From positions 1-44,901 of the forward strand of contig CAIZWI010000236.1 of assembly GCA_903936645.1 (NCBI GenBank): a stretch of 44,901 bases of DNA. Direction: 5' to 3'. This stretch comes from an uncultured Verrucomicrobia subdivision 3 bacterium (GTDB lineage Bacteria; Verrucomicrobiota; Verrucomicrobiia; Limisphaerales; UBA11358). The notes under the pieces were generated by a model, which was not told the DNA's origin, did no database searches, and saw nothing but the letters and a program-made list of their open reading frames with translations. Of the stretch, positions 1 through 8,716 are shown piece by piece (position 1 is the stretch's first letter; each line of letters opens with the position of its first letter). A program made the translations under genes and the position numbers.

Positions 1-140
1 GCGCCCGAAAATTGGCGCGCGCTCGGTGACTGGCTCACCCCAATCGCCATCAGCCTTGTCTGAAGCTTGACTAAAACTTAGCCAGCTCAGCCGCGACCGC
101 CGCGAGTGGCGGGCGCGAGGCCATTACCATTCGGCAACTC
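1..140 (+). pseudogene. Broken N-terminal region of the serine hydrolase downstream
   Basis: This stretch should encode the start of the hydrolase half of the next gene but is not open. The downstream frame extends only to codon 75 (TAA at 72-74). It includes the usual ITIRQL lead-in just before codon 141, but has no ATG, GTG or TTG upstream of 141. A different frame (positions 64-78) reads SLTKT, which resembles the SxxK nucleophile motif of class C beta-lactamase-like enzymes, but it is flanked by TGA (61-63) and TAG. The frame open from base 1 to the TGA at 61-63 reads APENWRALGDWLTPIAISLV and could instead be the C-terminus of an unrelated gene. A decayed or frameshifted N-terminus is inferred; sequencing error is possible. 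Confidence 0.45.
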
Positions 141-2048
141 ATGACGCACACTTCCGGTCTGCCGCCGGACATTGAGACCAGCACCGACTGGCACGGCCAG
201 GCCACTGCCATTCAAAAGGCCTGTGCCATCAAACTGGCCGCCGCCCCCGGTGCCGTCGAGCGCTACAGCGATATCAATTTTTTCCTGCTCGGCGAAGTCG
301 TGCAACGCGTCAGCCGGATGCCTTTGGAACAATTTGTGGCCCGTGAAATTTACGAACCCCTGCGCATGACTGACACCGGCTATCTGCCGCCCGCCGCCAA
401 GCGCGGGCGGGTGGCCCCCACGGAAGTGGTGAAGGGCCAACCCTGGCGCGGCGTGGTGCATGACCCCACCGCGCGGCACATGGGGGGCGTGGCCGGTCAT
501 GCCGGCCTGTTTTTCACCGCCACAGACTTGGCCCGTTATGCCCGCATGTTATTGAATGGCGGCGAACTCGAGGGCGTCCGCCTTTTTAAACCGGAAACCA
601 TCCGGCTCATGACCCAGGTGCAAACCCCGCCGGGGGTCACCGGCCGCCGGGGGTTGGGTTGGGACATTGACTCAACCTATAGTGGTCCGCGGGGCAAGTT
701 GTTTCCCGTGGGTTCGTATGGCCACACGGGCTGGACGGGGGGCTCGCTCTGGATTGATCCCTTTTCCCAAACGTTTGTCATTTTCCTCTCCAATCGCAAT
801 CACCCCACCGAATCGGGCAGTGTCATCGCCTTGCGTGCCCAACTGGGCACCCTGGCGGCCGAGGCCATCACGGATTTTGATTTCGGTCACGTGGCTGGCG
901 CTTTGCCCCGCCGCACCGAAGTGGCCCCGACGCTCAGTGGCATCGATGTTTTGGAGCGCGCCCAGTATGCCCCGTTGCGCGGGTTGCGCATCGGGCTCAT
1001 CACCAATCACACCGGCCAGGACCGCCAGCGCCACGCGACCATTGACCTGCTGAAAAATGCCCCCGGGGTGCAACTCCTGGCGTTGTTTAGTCCGGAGCAC
1101 GGCATTCGCGGGGTGGCCGATGAAAAGGTCGGCGACAGCGTGGACGCCGCCACTGGCCTGCCAGTCTACAGCCTTTATGGCACCCACACCCGGCCCACGC
1201 CGGAGCAACTTAAAAACCTCGATGCCCTGGTGTTTGACATTCAGGATATTGGCTGCCGCTTTTACACTTATACGGCGACCCTGGGGGAAACCATGGAAAC
1301 CGCCGCGACGAACCATTTGAAGTACTTCGTCCTCGACCGCCCCAATCCAATTGGCGGCACCACCGTGGAGGGACCGGTGCTCACTGGCACCCCCAATTTT
1401 GTGGGGTACCATTTTGTGCCGTTGCGTTATGGCCTCACGGCCGGCGAACTCGCCACGATGTTTCGTGCGGAGCGTTCGCCCGGCACGGACCTGACGGTGA
1501 TTCCCCTGACCAACTGGCTGCGGGCGGATTATTTTGATCAAACCGGGCTGCCCTGGACCAATCCCTCCCCCAACATGCGCAGCCTCACCGAAGCCACTTT
1601 GTACCCCGGTATTGGCTTGCTTGAGGATGCCCTCTCGGTGGGCCGGGGAACGGACACGCCATTTGAGGTCGTGGGCGCACCCTATATTGATGATGTGCAA
1701 CTCGCCCGGGAACTCAACCGGGCCGGCCTGCCGGGCATCCGGTTTGTGCCGGTTCGCTTCACGCCCACGGCCAGTGTGCACAAGGGCAAAGTGTGCGGCG
1801 GGGTTAACTTGATGCTGACCGACCGCGAGGCCTGTCCGGTCGTTGATGTGGGCCTGCAAATCGCGGCGACCTTGTACCGCCTGTACCCGCAGGACTTTGA
1901 TCCCGCCAAAATGCGCGGACTGCTCCGCCATCCGGCGACCCTGGCGGCCGTCAAGGCGGGCGAATCCCTGGCGGAAATGCATGCCCGCTGGCAGCCAGAA
2001 CTGGACCAGTACCAACAACGCCGGGCCAAATATTTGCTGTACCCATAA
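141..2048 (+). CDS. Beta-lactamase-like serine hydrolase / NamZ (DUF1343) fusion, N-terminally truncated
   Basis: Two domains are visible. Residues 1-245 are the C-terminal part of a class C beta-lactamase/transpeptidase-like serine hydrolase: the YSN-type motif is Tyr42-Ser43-Asp44 and the KTG-type motif is His195-Thr196-Gly197. The SxxK nucleophile is absent from the frame. Residues about 268-635 form a DUF1343 domain with conserved stretches ITNHTG, FSPEHGIRG and DIQDIGCRFYTY. DUF1343 proteins include NamZ, an exo-beta-N-acetylmuramidase of peptidoglycan recycling; in Bacillus a YbbE-type hydrolase and NamZ (YbbC) are separate neighbouring genes. The NamZ half looks intact. Translation from 141 removes part of the hydrolase fold, so at best the second domain works. 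The true gene probably began before the window. Confidence 0.8.
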   Translation: MTHTSGLPPDIETSTDWHGQATAIQKACAIKLAAAPGAVERYSDINFFLLGEVVQRVSRMPLEQFVAREIYEPLRMTDTGYLPPAAKRGRVAPTEVVKGQPWRGVVHDPTARHMGGVAGHAGLFFTATDLARYARMLLNGGELEGVRLFKPETIRLMTQVQTPPGVTGRRGLGWDIDSTYSGPRGKLFPVGSYGHTGWTGGSLWIDPFSQTFVIFLSNRNHPTESGSVIALRAQLGTLAAEAITDFDFGHVAGALPRRTEVAPTLSGIDVLERAQYAPLRGLRIGLITNHTGQDRQRHATIDLLKNAPGVQLLALFSPEHGIRGVADEKVGDSVDAATGLPVYSLYGTHTRPTPEQLKNLDALVFDIQDIGCRFYTYTATLGETMETAATNHLKYFVLDRPNPIGGTTVEGPVLTGTPNFVGYHFVPLRYGLTAGELATMFRAERSPGTDLTVIPLTNWLRADYFDQTGLPWTNPSPNMRSLTEATLYPGIGLLEDALSVGRGTDTPFEVVGAPYIDDVQLARELNRAGLPGIRFVPVRFTPTASVHKGKVCGGVNLMLTDREACPVVDVGLQIAATLYRLYPQDFDPAKMRGLLRHPATLAAVKAGESLAEMHARWQPELDQYQQRRAKYLLYP

Positions 2049-2202
2049 CAGTCCGCCGGGGCTGGGGGGGACCACGACCACCCTCCGGCTGCCCGCATTC
2101 CGTGCCCCGCCTCGAACAGATGTCGTATGCCCGAATCCAAAATTCCGCTTTAATTTCGGCGCGAAACCCAGCATTTTAGGGTCAACAATTGACCCCAATC
2201 CT

Positions 2203-3618
2203 ATGAAAAAACTTGTTTTGCCCGGGCTGATCCTGGCATTGGCCCTCACTGGTACCCTGCGCGGTTTTTCCGAGAACGCGCTGGAAAAGGAAACGAAGGA
2301 ACACCGCGACGCCCGCATGGAATGGTGGCGCGAAGCCAAGTTCGGCATGTTCATCCATTGGGGCGTCTATTCCGTCCCGGCCGGTTTTTACCATGACAAG
2401 CCGGTGCCCGGCATTGGCGAGTGGATCATGAACCGGGGGAAAATTCCCTGTGCTGAATACCAGGACTTTGCCAAGCAATTTGACCCTGAGAAGTTTGATG
2501 CCAACGCCTGGGTGGCCGTCGCCAAAAACGCCGGGATGAAATACATTGTCATCACCAGCAAACATCATGATGGTTTTGCGATGTTTGATTCCCAGGCGAG
2601 CGATTGGAACATCGTCCAGCGCACCCCCTTCCATCGCGACCCGCTCAAGGAGCTCGCCGCCGCCTGCAAAAAGGCGGGGATCAAACTGGGCTTTTACTAT
2701 TCCCAAGCCCAGGACTGGAATAACGGCGGCGCCGCCAGCGGTGGCAAATGGGACCCGGCCCAGACCCACGACATGGATGATTACATCGACAAAATTGCCG
2801 TGCCCCAGGTGCGGGAAATCCTGAGTCACTATGGCCAGTTCCCGGCTGTGCTCTGGTGGGACACCCCCAACAACATGAATTCCAACCGCGCCGCCAAGTT
2901 GTATCAGGTAGTGAAGGAACTCCGCCCCAACATTATTATGAACAACCGGCTCGGCGGCGGTTTCCGGGGCGATACCGAAACGCCGGAGCAGAAAATTCCG
3001 GCCAAGGGCTTTCCCGGTCGCGATTGGGAAACGTGCATGACGCTAAATGACACGTGGGGCTTCAAGAAAGATGACAACCACTGGAAATCCACCCAAACGC
3101 TCTTGTTCAACCTCATCGACATCGCCAGCAAGGGCGGCAACTACCTGTTGAATGTCGGCCCCACCTCCGAGGGTCTGATTCCCGACCCCAGCATTGAGCG
3201 CCTGGCCGAGGTGGGCAAATGGATGAAGGTCAATGGCGAGGCCATCTACGGTACGCATGCCACGGTGTTCGGCAGCGAACTGGGCGGCACCGTCACCACC
3301 AAGGACGGCTACGGCAACAACACGCAGGTCTCGGCCGCCAATGACTGGCGCTGCACCACCAAGCCGGGCATTATTTACATTCATGTGTTCCACTGGCCCG
3401 CCAACGGCCAGCTCGAATTACCCGGCCTGCAAAGTCGCGTGAAAAAGGCCTGGTTGCTGGGCGATCCCGACCATACGCACCTGAAAGTGCACGCCACCGC
3501 CACTGGCGTGACCCTGGACCTGCCCGCGACGGCTCCCGACCCCATCGCCTCGGTCATTCGCATTAACATTGGCGACAAAGTGGCCAAAGTATTGCCTGCG
3601 GTCGTGCCGGCTAAATAA
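2203..3618 (+). CDS. Exported alpha-L-fucosidase, GH29
   Basis: A 471-residue GH29 enzyme that would remove terminal alpha-L-fucose from glycans by a retaining mechanism. ATG 2203 is chosen because it gives a signal peptide (MKKLVLPGLILALALTG). The open frame runs on upstream to 1843, but that part overlaps the preceding gene in another frame. Family marks are MEWWREAKFGMFIHWG near residue 30, SKHHDGFAMF near 120, and LWWD with Asp220 at the expected nucleophile position. No acid/base residue is assigned from sequence alone. A short C-terminal beta domain follows from about residue 345. It lies 154 bp after the NamZ fusion and is closed by a terminator at 3669-3710. Together with the GH127 gene downstream it suggests use of fucose- and arabinose-bearing plant polysaccharides. 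Confidence 0.9.
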   Translation: MKKLVLPGLILALALTGTLRGFSENALEKETKEHRDARMEWWREAKFGMFIHWGVYSVPAGFYHDKPVPGIGEWIMNRGKIPCAEYQDFAKQFDPEKFDANAWVAVAKNAGMKYIVITSKHHDGFAMFDSQASDWNIVQRTPFHRDPLKELAAACKKAGIKLGFYYSQAQDWNNGGAASGGKWDPAQTHDMDDYIDKIAVPQVREILSHYGQFPAVLWWDTPNNMNSNRAAKLYQVVKELRPNIIMNNRLGGGFRGDTETPEQKIPAKGFPGRDWETCMTLNDTWGFKKDDNHWKSTQTLLFNLIDIASKGGNYLLNVGPTSEGLIPDPSIERLAEVGKWMKVNGEAIYGTHATVFGSELGGTVTTKDGYGNNTQVSAANDWRCTTKPGIIYIHVFHWPANGQLELPGLQSRVKKAWLLGDPDHTHLKVHATATGVTLDLPATAPDPIASVIRINIGDKVAKVLPAVVPAK

Positions 3619-3668
3619 CTTAATGAGCCAGGGGCAGCCGAGGGCTGCCGGTTCACGGTTAGGATTCC

Positions 3669-3710
3669 TCCGTTGCTGCGCCAATTCCGGGCGCAGCAAC
3701 GGATTTTTAT
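3669..3710 (+). terminator. Rho-independent terminator after the GH29 gene
   Basis: Perfect 13-bp stem (3669-3681 with 3691-3703), 9-nt loop, then TTTTT at 3704-3708. It separates the fucosidase from the GH127 gene. Confidence 0.9.
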
Positions 3711-3820
3711 TGGAGCGGGACGGCATAGGGCCTGAGGCGGGTATTCCGCGCCAACCCTGTGCCGCCGCCATAAATTGATTCGCCAAACGGCTCCGGGAGG
3801 CATTAAATAGGTTCATTCTC

Positions 3821-6367
3821 GTGAACATCATTCCCCCTCGATGGTGCGGCCGTTTTCGGGCGGACCTGGCCGGCCGCCTGGCGCTGGGTGCCAGCATGGT
3901 GGCGCTGACGGTTCAGGCGGAGGTCACGGTGGTAACCACCCCCGACCTCACCCGCACCAATCATTTTTATCTGAGCAACCGCGCCCCGCTCGAACCCAGC
4001 CGATTCATTGCCCTGCCCACCGGTTCCGTGCACGCGCAAGGCTGGTTGCTGGAGGTCTTGAAGCGCCAGCGCGATGGTTTGTGCGGCCATCTGGGGGAAA
4101 TCAGCGTGTGGCTCCAAAAAGATGGCAACGCCTGGCTGAGCAAGGATGGGCACGGCCAGTATGGTTGGGAAGAACTGCCCTACTGGCTCAAGGGCTACAG
4201 CCAGCTCGCCTACCTCTTCAACGATCCCAAAATGATCGCCGAGACCGAGGTCTGGATCCAGGGAGCCCTGAACAGCCAGCGGGCCAACGGCGACTTCGGC
4301 CCGGACCAGAAATTCGAGGACGATGGCACCCGCGATTTTTGGGCGAACATGAACATGATGTTCTGCCTGGAAACCTATTATGATCAGTCGGCTGATCCGC
4401 GCGTATTGGACCGGCTGACCCGCTATTTTAAATATCATTTGAGCCTGCCCGACAACCAGCTCCTGACTCATTACTGGCAGAAGATGCGCGGCGGCGACGA
4501 ACTCTACAGCATCTACTGGCTCTATAATCATACGGGCGATGCCTTCCTGCTGGAACTCGCGGACAAGATCCACCGGTGCACCGCCAACTGGGAGCAGGCC
4601 GGCAACCTGCCGAACTGGCACAATGTCAACATCACCGAAGGCTTTCGGGAACCGGCCACCCATTATTTGCAAACCCACAATCCGGCGGAGTTGCAGGCGA
4701 CGTACGCGGACTTCCAGGAAGTGCGCCGCCGTTACGGCCAGGTGCCCGGGGGCCTGTTCGGCGGGGACGAAAACTGCCGGCCCGGTTTCGCCGACCCGCG
4801 CCAGGCGGTGGAAACCTGCGGCATGGTCGAGCAAATGCTCTCGGACGAATTGCTGATGCAGATCAGCGGCGACCCGTTCTGGGCGGATCATTGCGAGAAC
4901 GTGGCCTTCAACTCCTACCCGGCCGCGCTCACCCCGGACCTCCGCGCACTCCGCTACCTCACCGCCCCCAACCTGGTGGTGAGCGACGCCGCGAATCATT
5001 CGCCCGGCATCCAGAATGGCGGTCCATTCCTGCTGATGAATCCCTTCAGCTCCCGCTGCTGCCAGCATAATCATGCCATGGGCTGGCCTTATTTCACCAA
5101 GCACCTCTGGCTGGCCACGCCAGACGACGGCCTCTGCGCCGCCCTGTACAGCGCCAGCACCGTGGTGGCCCGGGTGGGCGATGGCACCCCGGTGCGCATC
5201 ACCGAGGAAACGCATTATCCGTTTGCCGAAACAATCCAGTTCACGGTGCACCTGAATCAAGCCGTGGCGTTCCCCCTGTACCTGCGCATGCCTGGCTGGT
5301 GCGCGGCGGCGACGGTGGCGCTGAATGGCCGTGCCATTTCCGTCACCCCGGAGCCGGGTAAATACGTCCGAATTGCCCGTCCCTGGCAGGACCGGGACGT
5401 GGTGACCCTCACCCTGCCGATGCAGGTGGCGGTGCAGCATTGGGCCGCCAACCACGATAGCGTGAGTGTGAACTACGGTCCGCTGACCTTTTCCCTGAAA
5501 ATTGGCGAGCGCATTGAGGCGGTGGACAGCTCGGCCACGGCCATTGGGGATTCGGGCTGGCAAAGCACCGCTGACCCGCGGCAATGGCCGTCGTTTGGTT
5601 ATTACCCGACCACGCCTTGGAATTACGGGCTGGAACTCAATGCGACGCATCCGGAGCGGTCCTTTAAAGTCAAACACCGGCCCTGGCCGAAGGACGATTA
5701 TCCCTTCACGCCGGCCAGCGCCCCGATCGAGATCCGGGCCAAAGGCCGGCCGATCCCCGCATGGACACTTGATCAATACGGTCTGTGCGCCCCCTTGCAA
5801 GCCAGCCCTGCTTTGACCCGGGAGCCGGAACAACCCCTCACGCTCATCCCCATGGGGGCCGCCCGCCTGCGGATCTCGGCTTTTCCCACCGTCAGTCAGA
5901 AACCGACCGCCCACGCCTGGAAAGCCCCTCAATTGCCCCAGACATCGCCGTATAACATCACCGCCTCCCATGCCAATCCCGGCGACACCCTAAACGCGCC
6001 GGGTGATGGTTTGGAGCCGGGCGCTTCGCACGACGACAGCATCCCCCGCTTCACCTGGTGGGACCACCTCGGCACCACGGAATGGTTGCAATACACCTTC
6101 CCGCAGCCCCAGACCATTTCCGGCGTGGAAGTTTATTGGTACGACGATACTGGGTCCGGCCGTTGCCGCCTGCCCCAAGCCTGGCGCCTCCTTTACCAAT
6201 CGGGGACCGAATGGCTCCCCGTGCCCGGCACCACCACCAACCCGGCCATCGCGGATCAATTTAACACGCTCACCTTCCCGCCGCTAAAAACCAGCGCCCT
6301 CCGGATTGAAGCCGGGCTGCAACCCAACTTTTCCGGCGGTGTCCTGGCCTGGCGCGTAAAGCCATAG
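3821..6367 (+). CDS. Exported beta-L-arabinofuranosidase, GH127 (DUF1680)
   Basis: An 848-residue GH127 enzyme, expected to release beta-L-arabinofuranose. The barrel begins near residue 70. Glu331-Thr332-Cys333 and the pair Cys413-Cys414 match the zinc-binding Glu/Cys set and the cysteine nucleophile described for GH127 (HypBA1 type). Glu317 in GDEN sits where the acid/base Glu is expected. After about residue 700 there is a discoidin-like beta-sandwich (WLQYTF, VEVYWYDD, ALRIEA) that may bind carbohydrate. The start is uncertain: GTG 3821 gives a long, weakly hydrophobic leader, and Met26 (ATG 3896) is an alternative that would shorten the export signal. No close Shine-Dalgarno sequence is visible. 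Confidence 0.88.
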   Translation: MNIIPPRWCGRFRADLAGRLALGASMVALTVQAEVTVVTTPDLTRTNHFYLSNRAPLEPSRFIALPTGSVHAQGWLLEVLKRQRDGLCGHLGEISVWLQKDGNAWLSKDGHGQYGWEELPYWLKGYSQLAYLFNDPKMIAETEVWIQGALNSQRANGDFGPDQKFEDDGTRDFWANMNMMFCLETYYDQSADPRVLDRLTRYFKYHLSLPDNQLLTHYWQKMRGGDELYSIYWLYNHTGDAFLLELADKIHRCTANWEQAGNLPNWHNVNITEGFREPATHYLQTHNPAELQATYADFQEVRRRYGQVPGGLFGGDENCRPGFADPRQAVETCGMVEQMLSDELLMQISGDPFWADHCENVAFNSYPAALTPDLRALRYLTAPNLVVSDAANHSPGIQNGGPFLLMNPFSSRCCQHNHAMGWPYFTKHLWLATPDDGLCAALYSASTVVARVGDGTPVRITEETHYPFAETIQFTVHLNQAVAFPLYLRMPGWCAAATVALNGRAISVTPEPGKYVRIARPWQDRDVVTLTLPMQVAVQHWAANHDSVSVNYGPLTFSLKIGERIEAVDSSATAIGDSGWQSTADPRQWPSFGYYPTTPWNYGLELNATHPERSFKVKHRPWPKDDYPFTPASAPIEIRAKGRPIPAWTLDQYGLCAPLQASPALTREPEQPLTLIPMGAARLRISAFPTVSQKPTAHAWKAPQLPQTSPYNITASHANPGDTLNAPGDGLEPGASHDDSIPRFTWWDHLGTTEWLQYTFPQPQTISGVEVYWYDDTGSGRCRLPQAWRLLYQSGTEWLPVPGTTTNPAIADQFNTLTFPPLKTSALRIEAGLQPNFSGGVLAWRVKP

Positions 6368-6379
6368 CGTCGGGGGAAA

Positions 6380-6423
6380 GCCCAAGTATTCGATTAACCG
6401 AGTCGGGCTCGGTTGGCTTGGGC
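6380..6423. other. Compound inverted repeat without a T-run
   Basis: Nested dyads: GCCCAAG (6380-6386) pairs with CTTGGGC (6417-6423), and AACCGAG (6396-6402) pairs with CTCGGTT (6408-6414) around a 5-nt loop. It lies just after the GH127 stop. It may protect the 3' end of the mRNA, but has no T-run for intrinsic termination. Confidence 0.5.
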
Positions 6424-6515
6424 GACAGGATCGTCCCGCGCCGCGCCGCAACTCAAAAGGGGGTGTTACCCAAGTCGAGGCCGGAAGGGGCCGACCCAGC
6501 CCATTGACATTTGAC

Positions 6516-6532
6516 CCTTAAAACGGCAGTTG
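6516..6532 (+). repeat. IS left terminal inverted repeat
   Basis: CCTTAAAACGGCAGTTG. The reverse complement of the right end, CCTAAAAACGGCGGTTG, matches it at 15 of 17 positions. Confidence 0.7.
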
Positions 6533-6573
6533 AAGAGAGCTTGATTTTCAATCCGCCCATTATTTAATGGGGC

Positions 6574-8112
6574 ATGAGCTTCTGTGACGCTCCGCTTGCG
6601 GCTCACCCAATGGGTGAGGGTAAATCACCCTTGGTGAAGGCCGGAGGCGGAGAGCCAGCGCCAGCGTTGGCTGTGGACACATTGGGACGCCGGATCCATG
6701 TGGAGTGGGATCCGCAAGCGCCGGTGACCCCGTTGGGACAGTTGGTTTTCTTCGCGCAGTTTCTCGCCGCTGGCGGACTTTATTCCCAATGGGTGGCGGA
6801 TTGTCCGCTGCGCTATCGCAGTCCCAACGCCCCGCGCCGGGCGGATGTGTTGGGCACCTGGGTGCTGGCCACCTTGAGCGGGGCCTGGCGTTACGCGCAC
6901 GTCACGGCGTTGCGTGGTGACCGGGTCAATCCGCCAGGGTTGGGCATGGAAAAGGTGGTCAGCGAAGACAGTTTGCGCCGCGCCTTTGTCGGGCAGGCGG
7001 CGGCGGCCCTGGCCCACTGGCAAACCACGGCGTTGCGGCGCACCTATGCGCCGGCCCTGGCCGTGCCGTGGATTGCCGATCTGGATGTCACGGTCAAACC
7101 CATTTATGGCCATCAAGAAGGGGCGACGCTGGGGTATAATCCGCACAAGCCGGGACGGCCCAGCCACGCGTATCACACCATTTTCCTGCGGAGTCTGCGG
7201 GTGGCGCTGGACGTGGAGGTGCGTTCGGGCAAAGAACATGCCTGTCTGCATGGCCGCACCAACCTGTGGCGGGTGTGGGACGCGCTGACGCCGGCCCAGC
7301 GTCCGTGGCTGGTGTGTGGCGACGCCAATTATGGCAATGAACAGTTAATGGCCGAATGCGAGGCGCGGGGGCAAGCCTATCTGTTCCGGCAGCGCAGTAC
7401 CAAAGGGGTCAAACAATTGATCCTGCTGCTGGAACGCCAGGGAGGCTGGCAGCCTTTGGCCGAGGGCTGGTCGGGCGCGGAGGGCACCTTGCAACTGACG
7501 GGCTGGACGCGGCGGCGGCGCACGGTGGTGTTGCGGCGCAAACGCCCGGCGACCACGCCGGCGGCCCTGCCCTTGCTGGCCGCCCAGGAGGTCGCAGTGG
7601 GGAGCGAACCCCTTTATGAATATGTGGTGCTGGTGACCAGTCTGGCTGAAAACCTGCTGACCCTCGCGCAACTCTACCGGCAGCGGGCGGACGTGGAGAA
7701 CGCTTATGACGAATTGAAGAACCAGTGGGGCTGGGGTGGTTTTACCACGGGGGACCTGCTGCGCTGTCAGCTCGCCGCGCGCATGGTGGCGTTGGTTTAC
7801 AACTGGTGGAATCTGTTTGTGCGCTGCGCCCAACCGGAACGGGCGCGGGAGGCGGTCACCAGCCGTCCCCTGCTGCTGCACGCGGTCGGGCGGATCATCC
7901 AGAGCGGTGGCCAAACCACGCTGCGTCTGACCAGCAACCACGCCGAGGCCAGCCAGGTGCAAAGCCTGTTAACCGGGCTGAGTTTGTTTTTAAGCGGATT
8001 GATGAATGCTGCGGAGCAGTTGCCCGCCGCCGAACGCTGGCGGCGGATTTGGCACCGCGTTTTAGAACCTTACCGCCGGTCCCAACCAGTGCCGTTGGCT
8101 CCCAGTGGTTGA
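6574..8112 (+). CDS. DDE transposase, IS4 superfamily (IS1380-like)
   Basis: A 512-residue transposase catalysing cut-and-paste movement of the surrounding element. The DDE triad is visible: Asp171 in ADLDVTVKP, Asp250 in LVCGDANYG, and Glu375. Glu375 lies in an exact YREK signature (Tyr368, Arg371, Glu375, Lys382) typical of the IS4 superfamily. The stretch around residues 180-197 (GHQEGA..GYNPHKPGRPS) is characteristic of IS1380-type enzymes. Length fits the family. The frame is intact with no internal stop, so the enzyme may be functional. Two small palindromes within the first codons (around 6603-6637) may be part of the left-end structure. Confidence 0.9.
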   Translation: MSFCDAPLAAHPMGEGKSPLVKAGGGEPAPALAVDTLGRRIHVEWDPQAPVTPLGQLVFFAQFLAAGGLYSQWVADCPLRYRSPNAPRRADVLGTWVLATLSGAWRYAHVTALRGDRVNPPGLGMEKVVSEDSLRRAFVGQAAAALAHWQTTALRRTYAPALAVPWIADLDVTVKPIYGHQEGATLGYNPHKPGRPSHAYHTIFLRSLRVALDVEVRSGKEHACLHGRTNLWRVWDALTPAQRPWLVCGDANYGNEQLMAECEARGQAYLFRQRSTKGVKQLILLLERQGGWQPLAEGWSGAEGTLQLTGWTRRRRTVVLRRKRPATTPAALPLLAAQEVAVGSEPLYEYVVLVTSLAENLLTLAQLYRQRADVENAYDELKNQWGWGGFTTGDLLRCQLAARMVALVYNWWNLFVRCAQPERAREAVTSRPLLLHAVGRIIQSGGQTTLRLTSNHAEASQVQSLLTGLSLFLSGLMNAAEQLPAAERWRRIWHRVLEPYRRSQPVPLAPSG

Positions 8113-8195
8113 AGTTGAAAAAAAGAACCGACAATCAACCGAAGCGATCACCCAATGCCAAATTTATCCAGGCGCAGCGGCGGAGCTTTATCTCC

Positions 8196-8212
8196 CAACC
8201 GCCGTTTTTAGG
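8196..8212 (-). repeat. IS right terminal inverted repeat
   Basis: CAACCGCCGTTTTTAGG on the plus strand, inverted relative to 6516-6532. Confidence 0.7.
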
Positions 8213-8634
8213 ATTATACAAGACCACCGTGTGCTGTCCCAGGGCGCTGGGTAGCCGTTCTTTAATACCATCCAGGTTCACGATGGCGGAGCGGCTGGTG
8301 GGAGAAATTTTTCCGGGTCCAGTTTTTCAGCCAGTGCGTTGATGGTATCCCGCACAATCTGCGTTTCCGTGCCCACCAGCGGGGCCATTTAATTGCCGGC
8401 GGATTCAACGCAGTTGATCGGCGCGGTTTTGATAAACAGGATGCGTCCGGGAGTGTTGACGGCGAGGCGGGTGAGGTAATTACTGCCTTCCGGGGTCCGG
8501 CCGGCGAGGGCCAGGATGGTTTGGGCCAGGGAATCATCCTTGGGGTTGGCCGCCAGCCGGGGGCGGGCACGCTGAACGGTTTCGCGAAAGGGGGCGGTGG
8601 TGGCGGGCGCGTGCCGTAAAACCATGCCAGTCAT
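8213..8634 (-). pseudogene. Decayed LytTR-family response regulator (linker and DNA-binding domain)
   Basis: On the minus strand one frame from ATG 8634 reads a typical LytTR linker and domain start: LAVNTPGRILFIKTAPINC, then VESAGN. TAA at 8389-8391 then interrupts where VESAGNYV would be expected. The same frame resumes with MAPLVGTETQIVRDTINAL and AEKLDPEKFL, then ends at TGA 8278-8280. The next part of the domain, RSAIVNLDGIKERLPSALG then QHTVVLYN, is in another frame from 8284 downward and stops at the IS edge. The receiver domain with its phospho-acceptor Asp is missing. Two lesions plus a lost end mark it as a pseudogene. AlgR/LytR-type regulators normally pair with a membrane histidine kinase; none is visible here. 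LytTR identity rests on the VESAGN, VRDTINALAEKLDP and RSAIVNLD signatures. Confidence 0.75.
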
Positions 8635-8716
8635 GATCCTGGCTTTCGGCGGGGTTCAGCCGGTGGATTTGAATTTCACCCCCGCCCCAGACCATTGTAG
8701 AATTGATTACTATTTT

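Larger units (their letters stand above)
6516..8212 (+). mobile_element. Insertion sequence, IS4 superfamily, IS1380-like
   Basis: About 1.7 kb, bounded by imperfect inverted repeats 6516-6532 and 8196-8212 that match at 15 of 17 positions. It encodes one transposase. No convincing target-site duplication is seen (left flank TTGAC, right flank ATTAT), so the insertion may be old or the ends slightly misplaced. The right end abuts a decayed LytTR gene. Confidence 0.75.

Noticed and set aside
672..2354. Long minus-strand frame opposite the NamZ fusion
   Set aside because: Shadow of GC-rich codons; composition is Gly/Arg/His-rich with no domain, while the plus strand has clear domains.
3803..5971. 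722-codon minus-strand frame opposite the GH127 gene
   Set aside because: Antisense shadow; the plus strand carries GH127 catalytic residues.
6380..6423. Hairpin after the GH127 gene as an intrinsic terminator
   Set aside because: No T-run follows the stem, so it is listed only as an inverted repeat.
8262..8570. 102-codon minus-strand frame in the LytTR region
   Set aside because: Pro/Trp/Arg-rich shadow; the LytTR signatures are in the other two frames.
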